Assembly (NCBI GenBank): GCA_030039865.1
Contig: JASHUS010000219.1
Coordinates: 1-5,825 of the forward strand
DNA: 5,825 nucleotides
DNA from: Thermoplasmata archaeon
GTDB lineage: Archaea; Thermoplasmatota; Thermoplasmata; Lutacidiplasmatales; UBA184
Direction of reading: 5' to 3'
The notes beneath the pieces were generated by a model. That model saw only the letters and a list, made by a program, of their open reading frames with translations. It ran no database searches and was not told where the DNA came from. The position numbers and the translations under genes are program-made. Numbering within the stretch: the stretch's first letter is position 1; every line of letters begins with the position of its first letter. Below are positions 5,386-5,825 of this stretch, piece by piece.

Positions 5386-5825
5386 CTACGCGAACTCCCG
5401 CGGATCGGAGATCTCCCCGTTCACGGCGGTCGCGACGACCGCCGCCGGCGACATCAGGTAGATCCGGGCCTCTTTCGCGCCCATGCGGCCTGGGAAGTTG
5501 CGGTTCGACGACGAGGCGCAGACCTCGTCCGGCGCGAGGATCCCCATGTTCCCGCCGAAGCAGGCGGAGCAGCTCGAGTTCGTGAAGACGGCCCCGGCGT
5601 CGGTGAACGTCTCGATGATCCCCTCCCGCAGGCACTGATCGTAGATCTTCGTCGACGCCGGCGAGACGATGAAGCGGACCCCGGGGTGGACCTTGCGGCC
5701 CTTCATGAGGGCCGCCCCTTCGCGCAGGTCCTCGATGCGCGCGTTCGTGCAGGAGCCGAGGAACGCCTGGTCGACCTTGACGTGTTCCTTCACCACGTCG
5801 GGCAGCGGGCGCACGTTGTCGGGCG
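5386..5825 (-). CDS. leuC: 3-isopropylmalate dehydratase / homoaconitase large subunit, 5' end outside window
   Basis: The C-terminal 146 or so residues of an aconitase-superfamily large subunit; whole proteins run about 415-470 residues, so roughly a third is visible. It holds the [4Fe-4S] cluster of the isomerase. The three cluster cysteines are seen: one in LGSCTNAR (codon 5749-5751) and two in SSCSACFGG (codons 5569-5571 and 5560-5562). The substrate-binding SSSNRNFPGRMG follows, and then a typical end, YLMSPAAVVATAVNGEISDP. The frame is open to the right edge, and the residues before GTG 5814 (PDNVRP) belong to a conserved internal stretch, so that GTG is not a start. The stop is TAG at 5386-5388. 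Cluster motifs are of the isopropylmalate/homoaconitate isomerase type, not the AcnX type that includes phosphomevalonate dehydratase. It is the most upstream gene seen in the operon; the promoter is outside. Confidence 0.93.
   Translation of the reverse strand, partial: PDNVRPLPDVVKEHVKVDQAFLGSCTNARIEDLREGAALMKGRKVHPGVRFIVSPASTKIYDQCLREGIIETFTDAGAVFTNSSCSACFGGNMGILAPDEVCASSSNRNFPGRMGAKEARIYLMSPAAVVATAVNGEISDPREFA

Noticed and set aside
3788..5461. Long plus-strand open frame of 557 codons
   Set aside because: It lies opposite the dehydrogenase and both isomerase genes, has shadow-like composition and no recognisable motif.
5386..5825. Possibility that the isomerase is phosphomevalonate dehydratase of the archaeal mevalonate pathway
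   Set aside because: Tempting given the thiolase nearby, but that enzyme is of the AcnX type. The GSCTN, CSAC and SNRNFPGRMG motifs and the classic GCGSSREHA small subunit point to the isopropylmalate/homoaconitate group.
1..5825. Frequent GATC/CGATCG words across the window
   Set aside because: They are explained by strong preference for Ile ATC and Asp/Arg codons in GC-rich coding sequence; there is no spacing or clustering that suggests a signal.

Overview
The window looks like high-GC archaeal chromosome, and every gene I can support lies on the minus strand. The archaeal call rests mainly on an AglB/STT3-type oligosaccharyltransferase (residues WWDYG, TVAE and an N-terminal GSDSYYH) preceded by an archaeal-style box A (TTTATA) with a short predicted leader. 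A stand-alone DUF35 zinc-ribbon/OB-fold protein next to a SCP2-type thiolase also fits archaea. The proteins are Arg-rich and Lys-poor but not strongly acidic, so a haloarchaeon is less likely. A GC-rich member of Thermoplasmatota would fit, but that lineage guess is inference only.

Reading in the direction of transcription (high to low coordinates), the first unit is a tightly packed operon of five genes. They are the 3' third of an isopropylmalate/homoaconitate isomerase large subunit (leuC-like), its small subunit (leuD-like), an isopropylmalate/isocitrate-family dehydrogenase, a SCP2-type thiolase, and a DUF35 acyl-CoA-associated protein. The large and small subunit genes are 9 bases apart. 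The next three junctions are each a 4-base ATGA stop/start overlap, so the five products are probably made in coordinated amounts. The first three genes give the isomerisation and oxidative decarboxylation steps of leucine synthesis or a related 2-oxoacid chain-elongation route. The last two form the acetoacetyl-CoA thiolase plus DUF35 pair known from archaeal thiolase/HMG-CoA synthase complexes, but no HMG-CoA synthase gene is present in the window.

A 124-base intergenic region (1884-2007) carries the box A promoter of the second unit: the aglB-like gene, which runs off the left edge. Its multi-pass membrane domain and the start of its extracytoplasmic domain are visible, and the C-terminal remainder is missing.

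The main points for a second look are: an NADP-type Lys-Tyr pair in the dehydrogenase where NAD-dependent isopropylmalate dehydrogenases have Asp-Ile; an unusual YLTI specificity loop in the small isomerase subunit; a Cys-to-Asp change in the DUF35 zinc ribbon; a degenerate second metal-binding motif in AglB; and the fusion of a 2-oxoacid pathway with a thiolase module in one translationally coupled operon. I found no RNA genes, mobile elements, CRISPR arrays or extended repeats.
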